The notes: generated by a model from the sequence alone, not told the origin. Shown: positions 7,849 to 16,109, counted from the first letter of the stretch. The stretch is 18,447 bases of DNA from an uncultured beta proteobacterium (GCA_903916205.1 CAIWVX010000013.1:1-18447); one strand, 5' to 3'. Made by a program: numbers and translations.

Positions 7849-10485
7849 TCAGATCATTTCCTCGCCACCCGCGCCGCTTAGCACGATCTGGCCTTCGTCG
7901 GCCAATCGGCGGACGATCTTGAGGATTTCCTTTTGCTCGGCTTCGACCTCAGAGAGACGTACCGGGCCGCGCGACTCCAAGTCTTCGCGCAGCATTTCAG
8001 CGGCGCGTTGCGACATGTTCTTGAAGATTTTTTCACGTAAGTTTTCTGAGGCACCTTTCATCGCCAGAATCAGCGAATCAGATTGGATTTCACGCAGCAG
8101 CGATTGGATCGCACGATCATCAAGGTCAAGCAGATTCTCAAAGACGAACATTTCGTCAAGAACGCGTTGCGCGAGATCCGGGTCATATTCGCGGATTGAC
8201 TCAATGACGGTGGCTTCATTGGCACTACCCATGAAGTTAAGAATCTCGGCCACTGAACGAACCCCACCCATGGCGGCTTTCTTGATATTGGCAGAACCCG
8301 AGAGCAGACGCAGCATGACGTCATTCAACTCTCTCAAGGCATCGGGTTGAATGCCTTCTAGGGTGGCGATACGTAACACCACATCGTTGCGTAAGCGATC
8401 AGTGAACTGGTTAAGTATGGCGCTGGCGTGATCATTCTCCAGATGCACAAGAATGGTGGCAATAATCTGTGGATGCTCGTTGCGAATGAGATCGGCAACG
8501 GTCGGCGCATCCATCCATTTGAGCCCTTCAATCCCGTTGGTTTCGCCACCTTGCAGGATGCGCGAAATGAGGTTGGCGGCTTTGTCGTCACCCAGTGCTT
8601 TGGTCAGTACCGAACGCACGTAAGCATCGGTATCAACATGCACAGCCGCCGATTCGTTCACCGTTCTTTGGAACTCGGCCAGCACTTCCTCGACGCGCGC
8701 ACGTGGTACCGTCTTGAGCGCGGCCATGGCGTGCCCGAGTTTCTGCACTTCCTTGGGAGTGAGATGCATGAGTACTTGAGAAGCGAAATCCTCGCCCAGT
8801 GAAATAAGCAAAATTGCACTCTTTTCTATGCCTTCTTCACCGCCATTGGCTGTCCAGTCTCTGATGATATTGACGACAACCTTCGGATCTTGTTGAGCGA
8901 TAGCGCGTGCCTGTGCAAGTTTTTCTTCGAAGGATTCGGCGGCTGTCGGTGGGGTTATGGTCTCCTCGTCATCAACTATGTCGACGTTCTCACCAAGCGT
9001 CTCGGGCTGTTCCTCTGGTGGAACCTCGGTCATGGTCTTGATCAGTGGTCGAATAACCTTAATTATGAGGTAAAGCACAATGGCGGCCAGCGCTGCATAC
9101 TTGAAAAATTCCTTGAGCAAAGAAAGAACTTCAGGATCTCTCCACATGGGAATCACGATCTCATTGCGATCAATCGTTGAGAACGGCGCGTTAGCTACCG
9201 AAACGGTATCTCCGCGTTCTTTTTTGAATCCCAGCGCTTCTTTAACCAGTACATTAATTTGCTTGATTTCAGTTTCTTCAAGCGGCTTGAGTAAGCCTCT
9301 AGCATCTTTGCGATGATTGATTACTACGGCGGCGGATAGTCGATTGATGGTGCCGATGGATTGTTTGGTGTGGCGAATCGTTTTGTCGACTTCGTAATTG
9401 ATTGTCGAGTCTTTACGCGTATTTATCGGTTGGCCCGAACCGTTTTGTCCTGAGCCAAGGCCTGGGGGTTCGACAATTGGGGCGGTGGCGGGGACGGGCG
9501 GTTGATTGCTTAGGGCGCCAGGTACGCCTTGAGCGTTAGGCGTGACAGTACCTGATTCGCTGGTTTGCTGGCTGCGAATAGCAATATCCGGCGGTGTCGT
9601 ATTGGGCCGGTGGGTTTCTGCTGTTTGTTCGTTTTGCGAAAAATCAACATCTGCGGCGACTTGGACTCGGGCGTTACCGTTACCCACAATGGGGAGCAAA
9701 ATATCTTCAATACGCTTAATGGCGTTCGCTTCAATTTCCTGAACATACTTGATCTGCGTCGGATCAAGTCCGGCTTCCATGAGTTTGCTTTTAAGTTGGG
9801 AAAGCATCGCGCCACTCTGATCAATCAGTGTCACGCTCGAAACCGCTAGGCTCGGGACGCTGGCCGCTACCAAATTCTGGATACCCGCAATTTGCGATGC
9901 TTCGAGAGACCGTCCTGGATAAAGGTTTAGCATTACCGAGGCGGAGGGCTTTAATTCTTCACGTACGAATACTGTTGGCTTGGGGATCGCCAAATGAACA
10001 CGAGCGGCCTGCACCGAGCCAATCGACTGAATGGTTCGTGACAATTCACCTTCAAGGCCGCGCTGGTAATTAACTTGTTCGGCAAATTGGCTGATGCCAA
10101 ACTTTTGATTTTCCATCAGTTCAAAGCCAACGCCCCCTCCTTTGGGTAAGCCTTGAGTGGCTAAGCGAAGACGAACTTCATGCACCCGAACGCCGGGAAT
10201 TAAAATGGCTCCGCCACTTTCACTGAATTTGTAGGGGACGTTGAGTTGCTCAAGGGACGCAATAATTGCGCCACCGTCACGTTCTGAAATATTGGAGAAA
10301 AGAACGCGATAATCGCTTTGTTTGAACCAGGTGTTGCTGGCCACGAGTAAAGCCACAATGACCGCAAAAGAAACCATCAGCAGGATTTTTTGCTGGTTGT
10401 TTAAGCGCGCTAACGCATTACGCAGACGATCTTTTAGATTATCTGCGTCTTCTGGAATTGTCGGATTGGATTCGATTGCCGCCAT
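7849..10485 (-). CDS. fliF-fliG: FliF-FliG fusion: MS-ring protein joined to rotor switch protein
   Basis: One uninterrupted frame encodes 878 residues, where FliF alone is usually about 550-590 and FliG about 330. Residues 1-545 are FliF: TM1 (about 34-50), the YscJ-like ring domains (VLFSN, GVGFELM, QRGLEGELSRTI, ARVHLAIPKPTVFVRE), a Pro/Gly/Ser-rich linker (290-355), TM2 (about 462-480) and the cytoplasmic FliG-binding tail (ARAIAQQDPKVVVNIIRDW). Residues 551-878 are a full FliG: GIEKSAILLISLGED, LTPKEVQKLG, the NEHPQ motif (669-673), MFVFENLL (779-786) and the torque helix region (NLREKIFKNMSQRAAEML, then EDLESRGPVRLSEVE). The junction is at 546-552 (ANGGEEG), near position 8835. No in-frame stop, Met or Val start lies at the junction. 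The ring would therefore carry rotor and base in strict 1:1 ratio. The alternative is a sequencing or assembly indel. Confidence 0.95.
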   Translation of the reverse strand: MAAIESNPTIPEDADNLKDRLRNALARLNNQQKILLMVSFAVIVALLVASNTWFKQSDYRVLFSNISERDGGAIIASLEQLNVPYKFSESGGAILIPGVRVHEVRLRLATQGLPKGGGVGFELMENQKFGISQFAEQVNYQRGLEGELSRTIQSIGSVQAARVHLAIPKPTVFVREELKPSASVMLNLYPGRSLEASQIAGIQNLVAASVPSLAVSSVTLIDQSGAMLSQLKSKLMEAGLDPTQIKYVQEIEANAIKRIEDILLPIVGNGNARVQVAADVDFSQNEQTAETHRPNTTPPDIAIRSQQTSESGTVTPNAQGVPGALSNQPPVPATAPIVEPPGLGSGQNGSGQPINTRKDSTINYEVDKTIRHTKQSIGTINRLSAAVVINHRKDARGLLKPLEETEIKQINVLVKEALGFKKERGDTVSVANAPFSTIDRNEIVIPMWRDPEVLSLLKEFFKYAALAAIVLYLIIKVIRPLIKTMTEVPPEEQPETLGENVDIVDDEETITPPTAAESFEEKLAQARAIAQQDPKVVVNIIRDWTANGGEEGIEKSAILLISLGEDFASQVLMHLTPKEVQKLGHAMAALKTVPRARVEEVLAEFQRTVNESAAVHVDTDAYVRSVLTKALGDDKAANLISRILQGGETNGIEGLKWMDAPTVADLIRNEHPQIIATILVHLENDHASAILNQFTDRLRNDVVLRIATLEGIQPDALRELNDVMLRLLSGSANIKKAAMGGVRSVAEILNFMGSANEATVIESIREYDPDLAQRVLDEMFVFENLLDLDDRAIQSLLREIQSDSLILAMKGASENLREKIFKNMSQRAAEMLREDLESRGPVRLSEVEAEQKEILKIVRRLADEGQIVLSGAGGEEMI

Positions 10486-10571
10486 GCCTGTGATAGTTTG
10501 CTAACTTTGAGATTAATCAAAGCAAAGAGCGAAAAGTTGGGTGAAATATTCTACTATTGTATCTGTTAATT

Positions 10572-10585
10572 GCACTGGATTTTCC
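10572..10585 (-). promoter_or_regulatory. Candidate sigma-54 promoter for fliFGHIJ
   Basis: On the minus strand GGGAAAATCCAGTGCAA carries a GG (10585-10584) and GC (10573-10572) exactly ten bases apart, the essential sigma-54 spacing, and the -12 half TGCA is good. The -24 half is weaker than consensus (GGGAAA against TGGCAC). Transcription would start near 10560, leaving a ~75-base leader to the fliF ATG. It overlaps the first codons of the divergent fleS region. Confidence 0.4.
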
Positions 10586-10590
10586 CTCGA

Positions 10591-11781
10591 ATGAATGATG
10601 TGACGCAAATTGTCGTTCCCGATCCAAAAGCACAGGAGTTGCAACGTGCGTTTGATGTGTTCAATCAGGTTTCTTTGGAGCTGACGCAAGCTTACGAAGG
10701 ATTGCAAAACCGCGTTGAATCGCTTACTTCTGAATTGGCCGTGGCCAATGGCGAATTACGTCGCCAATTTCAGGAGAAAGAAGCCTTGTCCGAGCGACTT
10801 GCCTTGCTGCTCAATGCCCTACCGGCAGGCGTGGTGGTTCTTGATAATTCAGCCGCCGTCAGTGAAGCCAACCCGGTTGCTCGGGACATGTTCGGTGAGA
10901 CCATCATCGGCGGCGACTGGTTATCGTTGACACAAAATCATCTCAAACCAACCGACGCGCCTGATGAGTGGGAATTAGGCGAGCGCCGCGTAGCCATCGC
11001 TGAAAGCCCACTTGATTCTGCCGGGGGGCGGCTCTTACTCATTCATGACATTACTGTAGCTTATGAGTTGAAGGCCAATGCAGAACGCAACCAGCGACTC
11101 GCCGCTATGGGTGAAATGGCGGCTTCTTTGGCGCATCAGTTGCGTACGCCCTTGGCGACGGCATTACTCTACAGTTCTAATTTGGCGCGGGCTGAACTTT
11201 CTAACACCGCTCGGAAACGTTTTGCCAGCAAAGCGACGGAGCAATTGAAACGTCTGGAGCATCTTATTCAGGATGTTCTGCTGTTTGCCCGTGGCGAGAG
11301 TATTGGTCGTGACGTGATTCATGCCGCAACACTTCTTTTGGAAGCCGCGCAGACGATGGAACCGCTTTATCTTGAAAAAGGGATCCGTTTTTCTGCCGCG
11401 TCGACGGTTGGTGACTTTATAATTACCGGTAGTCGAAAGGCGCTCGGTGGCGCGTTGTTGAATCTCTTGGAAAATGCGTTACAAGCCTGTGAGAGTCGAG
11501 GTCGCAGCACCGGAGAAGTAAAATTATCCGCCGAAATATCGGGGCGACAGGTAAGAATTAGCGTGCGCGATACCGGTGGCGGTATTACACCAGAGGCACA
11601 GGCGCGAATTTTCGAGCCTTTTTTCACGACTCGTGGTCATGGTACGGGGCTTGGCTTGGCGATTGCGCTTGGTGTGGCGAAGGCGCATGGCGGGAGTATT
11701 GAAGTTAGCTCATTACCGGGAGAAGGGTCGGAGTTCGTTATGCTCTTACCTGCCGGTTCTGCTGTCGAAGATCAAGAGTGA
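10591..11781 (+). CDS. fleS: Flagellar sensor histidine kinase FleS (FlrB/AtoS type)
   Basis: A 396-residue soluble kinase with no membrane segment. The N-terminal ~70 residues are a coiled coil, followed by a small PAS-like domain (about 70-155: LLNALPAGVVVLDNSAAVSEANP, ending LLLIHDITVA). The dimerisation/phosphoacceptor helix is MGEMAASLAHQLRTPLATAL with His182. The ATP-binding domain shows the N box (NLLENALQAC, 291-300), G1 box (DTGGGI, 327-332), F box (FFTT) and G2 box (GTGLGLAIA, 351-359). The HQLRTPL form is typical of FleS/FlrB, which phosphorylates FleR/FlrC to switch on later flagellar genes from sigma-54 promoters. I chose the ATG at 10591; a TTG seven codons earlier is possible but no better supported. 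fleR follows after 27 bp and forms its partner. Confidence 0.92.
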   Translation: MNDVTQIVVPDPKAQELQRAFDVFNQVSLELTQAYEGLQNRVESLTSELAVANGELRRQFQEKEALSERLALLLNALPAGVVVLDNSAAVSEANPVARDMFGETIIGGDWLSLTQNHLKPTDAPDEWELGERRVAIAESPLDSAGGRLLLIHDITVAYELKANAERNQRLAAMGEMAASLAHQLRTPLATALLYSSNLARAELSNTARKRFASKATEQLKRLEHLIQDVLLFARGESIGRDVIHAATLLLEAAQTMEPLYLEKGIRFSAASTVGDFIITGSRKALGGALLNLLENALQACESRGRSTGEVKLSAEISGRQVRISVRDTGGGITPEAQARIFEPFFTTRGHGTGLGLAIALGVAKAHGGSIEVSSLPGEGSEFVMLLPAGSAVEDQE

Positions 11782-11808
11782 TGTTATAAACGATAAATTG
11801 GACATTCA

Positions 11809-13176
11809 ATGGCTCAGGGTTTACCGATACTGGTTGTCGAGGACGACGCAAATTTGCTTGAAGCGGTTTGCGATACGCTAGAGCTTGCCGGACAGAAGGT
11901 GCTTTCGGCGTCGGGAGGTGAGGCCGCGCTCAACTTGCTCAGCGCTCAATCGGTGGCCTTGGTGGTGAGCGATGTGCGCATGATGCCGATGGATGGCATT
12001 GCCCTACTCAAGGAGATTCGCAGTCGTTTTCCGCATCTCCCGGTGGTCTTAATGACCGCCTATGCCGATGTTGATCGGGCGGTCGAAGCCATGCGCTCCG
12101 GTGCCTGTGACTTTTTGCTCAAGCCGTTTGAACCCAAGGCTTTGCTAGAGCATGTAGCACGCTATCGTTTGCCCGAAGAAATGGATGACGACCGGGTGGT
12201 CGCTAAAGATCCGGTTAGCCGCAATTTATTCGCGCTGGCTATGCGCGTAGCCCAAACGGATACCACGGTTTTGTTGACCGGTGAAAGCGGTGTCGGCAAG
12301 GAAGTGGTTGCTCGCTATATCCATAATCATTCCGTACGCCGAACCGGGCCATTTGTCGCCATCAACTGTGCGGCTATCCCCGATAGTCTGCTGGAGGCGA
12401 CGCTTTTTGGTTACGAGAAAGGCGCGTTTACCGGCGCACAACAGGCACAGGCCGGTAAGTTCGAGCAGGCGCAAAACGGGACTCTTTTACTCGATGAAGT
12501 CACTGAGATGCCTCTGGGCTTACAGGCCAAACTGTTGCGCGTATTGCAGGAGCGAGAAGTCGAGCGGGTGGGGGGTAAAAAACCGGTGGTACTGGATATT
12601 CGCATCATTGCCACGTCGAACCGAGATATGGCCGACGCCGTTACCAAGGGCATTTTGCGTGAAGATGTTTATTATCGGCTCAACGTTTTCCCGCTACTCA
12701 TTCCCGCCTTACGCCAGCGACCCGAAGATATTGTTCCGTTGGCGCAGCACTTTCTCGCCGAACACGGCGGTCGTTCGGGCCGAACCGGTTTGCGATTGTC
12801 ACCTTTGGCGGAACAGGCGCTAAGCGTTCATGCCTGGCCCGGCAATGTGCGCGAGCTTGAAAATGTAATGCAACGGGCGGTAATTTTTGCCAGTGGCGAG
12901 TGTGTAGAGCCTGATGCCCTTCATCTTTCTGTCTTACCGGCCGTTAAAGTAAGTACACCGGCTTCCGCGACTGTTGTTTCTATGGCGATGCCTTCGTTAG
13001 AGAGTGAAGGGCAAAAAAAAGATAACTTGCGCGATCTCGAACGAGAGCATATTCTTGAAACATTAGAGGCGGTGGGTGGATCACGAAAATTGGCCGGTGA
13101 GCGGCTTGGCATGTCTGATCGCACGTTGCGCTACAAACTCAAGCAATATCGCGATACAGGACATCTTTTGGAATAG
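11809..13176 (+). CDS. fleR: Sigma-54-dependent flagellar response regulator FleR (FlrC)
   Basis: A 455-residue NtrC-family activator in three parts. The receiver domain (1-120) has the acidic pocket EDD (11-13), phosphoacceptor Asp55 in VSDVRMMPMDG and Lys105 in LLKPF. The AAA+ domain (about 132-365) has Walker A GESGVGKE (158-165), the sigma-54-contacting loop GAFTGA (205-210), Walker B LLLDE (226-230), an arginine finger region LREDVYYRLNVFPL and WPGNVRELENV. The C-terminal Fis-type helix-turn-helix (about 408-446) reads LEREHILETLEAVGGS, then KLAGERLGMSDRTLRYKLK. It would be activated by FleS and drive sigma-54 flagellar promoters such as the one directly downstream in front of fliE. All key residues are present. 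It starts 27 bp after fleS. Confidence 0.95.
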   Translation: MAQGLPILVVEDDANLLEAVCDTLELAGQKVLSASGGEAALNLLSAQSVALVVSDVRMMPMDGIALLKEIRSRFPHLPVVLMTAYADVDRAVEAMRSGACDFLLKPFEPKALLEHVARYRLPEEMDDDRVVAKDPVSRNLFALAMRVAQTDTTVLLTGESGVGKEVVARYIHNHSVRRTGPFVAINCAAIPDSLLEATLFGYEKGAFTGAQQAQAGKFEQAQNGTLLLDEVTEMPLGLQAKLLRVLQEREVERVGGKKPVVLDIRIIATSNRDMADAVTKGILREDVYYRLNVFPLLIPALRQRPEDIVPLAQHFLAEHGGRSGRTGLRLSPLAEQALSVHAWPGNVRELENVMQRAVIFASGECVEPDALHLSVLPAVKVSTPASATVVSMAMPSLESEGQKKDNLRDLEREHILETLEAVGGSRKLAGERLGMSDRTLRYKLKQYRDTGHLLE

Positions 13177-13189
13177 TTTCATGATTAGC

Positions 13190-13205
13190 TGGCGCACTTC
13201 TTGCG
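13190..13205 (+). promoter_or_regulatory. Sigma-54 promoter of fliE
   Basis: TGGCGCACTTCTTGCG matches the sigma-54 consensus TGGCAC-N5-TTGCA closely: GG at 13191-13192 and GC at 13203-13204, ten bases apart. It lies in the short gap after fleR, with the expected start of transcription near 13216 and a GGAG ribosome site at 13228 before the fliE ATG. The product of the gene just upstream (FleR) is a plausible activator. Confidence 0.85.
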
Positions 13206-13237
13206 TGGTAAATAAAGCGTCGTGTTTGGAGAAGTAA

Positions 13238-13561
13238 ATGGATACCCAAGGTATTGACCAGATGTTAAGCCTGTTGCGTGCGTCAACCGCGCAAGCAACA
13301 GGCCGTGTTTCCGAGGCCCAAGGCGGCGAGGAGAAGGGTGTCGATTTTGCGCAGGTTCTGCAAAATTCGATTTCCCAAGTCAATCAGACTCAGCAAAAGG
13401 CAGAAACAATGGCGGCAAATTTTGCCGCCGGAGACAGTACGGCAAATCTGCATGAGGTCATGATCTCGTTGCAGAAGGCCAATATTTCATTTCAAGAAAT
13501 GGTTCAAGTCAGAAACAAGCTGGTTACCGCCTATCATGACGTGATGAATATGTCCGTTTGA
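13238..13561 (+). CDS. fliE: Flagellar hook-basal body junction protein FliE
   Basis: A 107-residue protein of normal FliE length. The C-terminal half carries the family signature: LHEVMISLQKANISFQEMVQ followed by VRNKLVTAYHDVMNMSV. FliE is the first rod-type protein exported and sits between the MS ring and the proximal rod. A good ribosome binding site (GGAGAAG, 13228-13234) sets the start. It is a single-gene unit between its own sigma-54 promoter and a strong terminator. This is unusual, since fliE commonly leads directly into fliF on the same strand, while here fliF points the other way nearly 3 kb off. Confidence 0.95.
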   Translation: MDTQGIDQMLSLLRASTAQATGRVSEAQGGEEKGVDFAQVLQNSISQVNQTQQKAETMAANFAAGDSTANLHEVMISLQKANISFQEMVQVRNKLVTAYHDVMNMSV

Positions 13562-13578
13562 CCGCTGGCCGGTTCAAT

Positions 13579-13608
13579 AAAAAGGGCACCATAAGGTGCC
13601 CTTTTTTT
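13579..13608. terminator. Bidirectional intrinsic terminator between fliE and cobC
   Basis: GGGCACC (13584-13590), loop ATAA, GGTGCCC (13595-13601), followed by seven T (13602-13608) and preceded by an A-run. It works as an intrinsic terminator in both directions, so it can end fliE from the left and the cob genes from the right. Confidence 0.95.
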
Positions 13609-13627
13609 GTCCGCATAAACTATTTGG

Positions 13628-14134
13628 TTACACGCGGAGTTCGGTCATTTGACCAAACTCAAATTTGAGTTGCGTCCATTGACTGACCGGCAGTTGCCGG
13701 TAGTGTCCGAGCAGTGCGCGTAAGATACCGGCGTGGGTGACTAGCACCATGCGCGGGCCGGTAAGTGAGGACACCAAATCAACCGCACGACGTTGCAGAC
13801 AGACGACTGATTCTCCACCGGGTGGCGTGAATTCAAGGACGTTGGCGGCCCAAGCATCAAGGCTATCGCGCTGGATGTCGGCCCATGGCCGACCTTCCCA
13901 TTCGCCAAAGTTGATTTCACTCAGACGCGCATCGATTTTCATTTGAGGATCGAGGGCTAAGGCCAACTTTCGAGCGCGCAACAAAGGACTGGAGATCACC
14001 GGCGTATCGTGGGGAATTCGCTGTTTAAGCGATTTAGCAACGGGCAACGGATCCTCGCAATCGACATCCAGCTGACCGTAGCAGATCCCCGCATCAATGA
14101 GAGGGCGCGAGTGACGGATCAGAAAAAGTTGCAT
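13628..14134 (-). CDS. cobC: Alpha-ribazole-5'-phosphate phosphatase CobC (histidine phosphatase family)
   Basis: A 168-residue histidine phosphatase. The phosphohistidine motif LIRHSRP has Arg7 and His8; Arg53 lies in SSPLLRARKLA; the acid/base region is INFGEWEG (74-81); the second catalytic His134 is in VLVTHAG. CobC removes the 5'-phosphate from the alpha-ribazole moiety in the late steps of cobalamin assembly. The start overlaps the end of the upstream cobS by 16 bp (ATG inside the last codons of cobS), so the two are co-translated. The name rests on this context, since other members of the family are phosphoglycerate mutases and similar enzymes. It is slightly short for the family but complete. 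Confidence 0.88.
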   Translation of the reverse strand: MQLFLIRHSRPLIDAGICYGQLDVDCEDPLPVAKSLKQRIPHDTPVISSPLLRARKLALALDPQMKIDARLSEINFGEWEGRPWADIQRDSLDAWAANVLEFTPPGGESVVCLQRRAVDLVSSLTGPRMVLVTHAGILRALLGHYRQLPVSQWTQLKFEFGQMTELRV

Positions 14135-14874
14135 AACAGTCCGCCGTAAAAAGCCACTTCAGAAAGTTGTTGTGTCGCACCCAGACAATCGCCGGTGTAG
14201 CCGCCGAGGCGCTGCTTGAATAGACGTGCTAACCACAGGGTAACGAGCAAGGCGAAGACAACGGCCCAGAGCGCCTGTTGTGCAGACAACAACCCGAGTG
14301 GAAGCAGCGCAGTCACGGTGGCGAAGGCCAACCCACGGTCACTGAGGGCGGTTGTGAGGTGCTTGGATTTGCCTTCTTCGCGCACGTAATCAAGGCTGCG
14401 CAGCACGAGGGTTGCGCACAGGCGTGAAAAAGCATGTCCGGCGACTAGCGCCAACGGTATCAGCAATAGATCGATTTCAACCAGCAGAAAAAATTTCGAC
14501 AGCAATATGACTACCAAGGCCAAGGTACCGAAACTCCCGATCTGTGAGTCTTTCATGATCGCCAAAATTTGCGATTTATCCGTGCCGCCGCCGAAACCGT
14601 CCACCATATCGCTCCAACCGTCTTCGTGGAACGCTCCCGTAAGCGACAGGCTGATGGCCATTGAGGCTAGCACGGCCAAGGTTTTTGGCCAGAATATGGA
14701 GACTAGAATAAAGACCGCTGCCGCGATGCTACCAATAACCAAGCCGACTACCGGGAAATAGCGCGTTGATCGCACCAGCGCCTCGTTGCTGTGACCAACC
14801 CAAGCAGGAACCGGCAGCCGCGTGAAGAAGCGAAGGGCGCCAAAGAAAGATTCGAGTTCGTTACGCAGCGGCAT
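14119..14874 (-). CDS. cobS: Adenosylcobinamide-GDP ribazoletransferase CobS, downstream copy
   Basis: A 251-residue membrane protein with about six hydrophobic segments. It joins adenosyl-GDP-cobinamide to alpha-ribazole (phosphate) at the inner membrane. The acidic metal-binding motif is HEDGWSDMVDGFGGG (Asp85, Asp89, Asp92), followed by ILAIMKDSQIGSFG; the C-terminal signature is GGYTGDCLGATQQLSEVAFYG. The more common form of the motif is DGLADTADG, so Trp, Ser, Met and Val here are a local variant, shared with the second copy. The N-terminus reads MPLRNELESFFGALRFFTRLP, as usual for CobS. It overlaps cobC and is separated from cobT1 by 194 bp holding a long hairpin. Confidence 0.95.
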   Translation of the reverse strand: MPLRNELESFFGALRFFTRLPVPAWVGHSNEALVRSTRYFPVVGLVIGSIAAAVFILVSIFWPKTLAVLASMAISLSLTGAFHEDGWSDMVDGFGGGTDKSQILAIMKDSQIGSFGTLALVVILLSKFFLLVEIDLLLIPLALVAGHAFSRLCATLVLRSLDYVREEGKSKHLTTALSDRGLAFATVTALLPLGLLSAQQALWAVVFALLVTLWLARLFKQRLGGYTGDCLGATQQLSEVAFYGGLLCNFF

Positions 14875-14910
14875 GGGCTATTATCAAGTGAGGAAATAGC
14901 GATTTAGGTG

Positions 14911-15032
14911 CGCATCCAGCGTCCCTAACCGCCTGTCGGGCTTGATGGGTTGACGCGAAAAATGAGCCGTCTTCCCACATTTTGCAGCCGACTTGGTCAA
15001 GTCTGACAGGCGGCTAGATTCACGCCGGTGCG
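14911..15032. other. 122-nt imperfect hairpin between cobS1 and cobT1
   Basis: The inner arms CCGCCTGTCGGGCTTGA (14929-14945) and TCAAGTCTGACAGGCGG (14997-15013) form a 17-bp stem if two G-U pairs are allowed; these exist only in RNA read from the plus strand. Outside an internal loop, CGCATCCAGCG (14911-14921) pairs with CGCCGGTGCG (15023-15032) apart from one mismatch and one bulge. Inside, AAAATG can pair with CATTTT. There is no T-run. It could be a structured RNA, an mRNA processing site or a small palindromic element. Confidence 0.5.
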
Positions 15033-15068
15033 GGAATACGCCGAGAGGAAAGAAGCTGGTTTTGAACA

Positions 15069-16109
15069 TTAACCCTTCTCGCTAACGCCCGCCGACTCAA
15101 AGCTGGCCATTTCGTTGAGAAAGGCGGCCGAGGCGCGGATCAGGGGCCAGGCTAAAGCCGCACCGGTGCCTTCGCCGAGGCGTAGGCCCAGGTCGATTAA
15201 GGGGTCGGCATTAAGGTCATGCAATTGGGCGAGGTGACCGGGTTCAGCTGAGCGGTGGCAAAAAATGCAGTACTCACTAATCGTCGAGGCTAGGCGCGAG
15301 GCGGCGAGAAGGGCCGAGGTGACGATGAAACCATCAATTAGCAGGATCATCCCGCGTTCGGCGGCACCAAGCATGGCCCCGGTCATCATAACGGTCTCAA
15401 AGCCGCCAAATTCGGCGAGTACCTCTAGGGGCTTGGCGTTGGTCGGAAGCGCTGCACGCTGGGTCGCCTGTGTCAGCAGATCACGTTTACGGGCCAAGCC
15501 AGCGTCGTCCAAGCCCGTTCCACGGCCAATGCAATCGACGAGCGGCGCACCGGTCAGGGCGTGGGTAATCAGCGCGGCAGAGGCGGTGTTACCAATGCCC
15601 ATTTCACCGAAACCCAAAACATTGCACCCTTCATCCGCCAAGGCGCGGGCGATTTCAACCCCTTTGGCGAGAGCCGCCGCACATTCGGCTTGGCTCATCG
15701 CCGGTTCGTCAATGTAGTTGCGCGTTCCCGGCCCGGTCTTGGCGTTAATAAGACCGTCGCGCAAACCGAATTCATGGGCAACGCCTGCGTCGATGACTTT
15801 GAGTGCCATGCCGCTTTGCCGGGCGAAAACATTGATAGCCGCGCCGCCGGAAAGAAAATTCTCAACCATCTGCCAGGTCACCTCTTGAGGAAAGGCCGAA
15901 ACGCCGACCTTGGCCGCACCATGATCGCCGGCAAACACCAGTAAATGCGGATGGCTTAGCTGAGGGGTTAGCGACTGCTGAATACGCCCGATCTGGCGAG
16001 CCAGTGTTTCAAGCTGCCCCAGCGAACCTTGCGGCTTAGTCTTGTTGTCGATCTTATGCTGCAAAGCCGAATCAAGGGCTGTGCCGAGAGGCGGAATCAA
16101 GAAATTCAT
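15069..16109 (-). CDS. cobT: Nicotinate-nucleotide-dimethylbenzimidazole phosphoribosyltransferase CobT, downstream copy
   Basis: A 346-residue enzyme that transfers phosphoribose from nicotinate mononucleotide to the lower-ligand base (classically 5,6-dimethylbenzimidazole) to give alpha-ribazole phosphate. Motifs are [12 protein letters not shown] (24-34), FAGDHGAAK (59-67), [12 protein letters not shown], the [10 protein letters not shown] loop with Glu169, CIGRGTG, and the catalytic glutamate in LGEGTGA (Glu313). I chose the ATG at 16109 ([13 protein letters not shown]) because it aligns with the start of the second copy. A GTG 20 codons upstream would add a stretch that matches nothing in the family. 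The first 70 residues share 47 identities, by eye, with the upstream copy. The gap to cobS2 upstream is 81 bp, so co-transcription is likely. Confidence 0.95.
   Translation of the reverse strand: MNFLIPPLGTALDSALQHKIDNKTKPQGSLGQLETLARQIGRIQQSLTPQLSHPHLLVFAGDHGAAKVGVSAFPQEVTWQMVENFLSGGAAINVFARQSGMALKVIDAGVAHEFGLRDGLINAKTGPGTRNYIDEPAMSQAECAAALAKGVEIARALADEGCNVLGFGEMGIGNTASAALITHALTGAPLVDCIGRGTGLDDAGLARKRDLLTQATQRAALPTNAKPLEVLAEFGGFETVMMTGAMLGAAERGMILLIDGFIVTSALLAASRLASTISEYCIFCHRSAEPGHLAQLHDLNADPLIDLGLRLGEGTGAALAWPLIRASAAFLNEMASFESAGVSEKG

Noticed and set aside
7919..8350. 143-codon plus-strand open frame inside fliFG
   Set aside because: Ser/Arg-rich shadow of the strongly conserved FliG coding strand, with no protein-like pattern of its own.
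14884..15069. 61-codon minus-strand open frame between cobT1 and cobS1
   Set aside because: It runs straight through the long hairpin, overlaps the cobT stop region, has no family pattern, and the sister gap between cobT2 and cobS2 has no counterpart.
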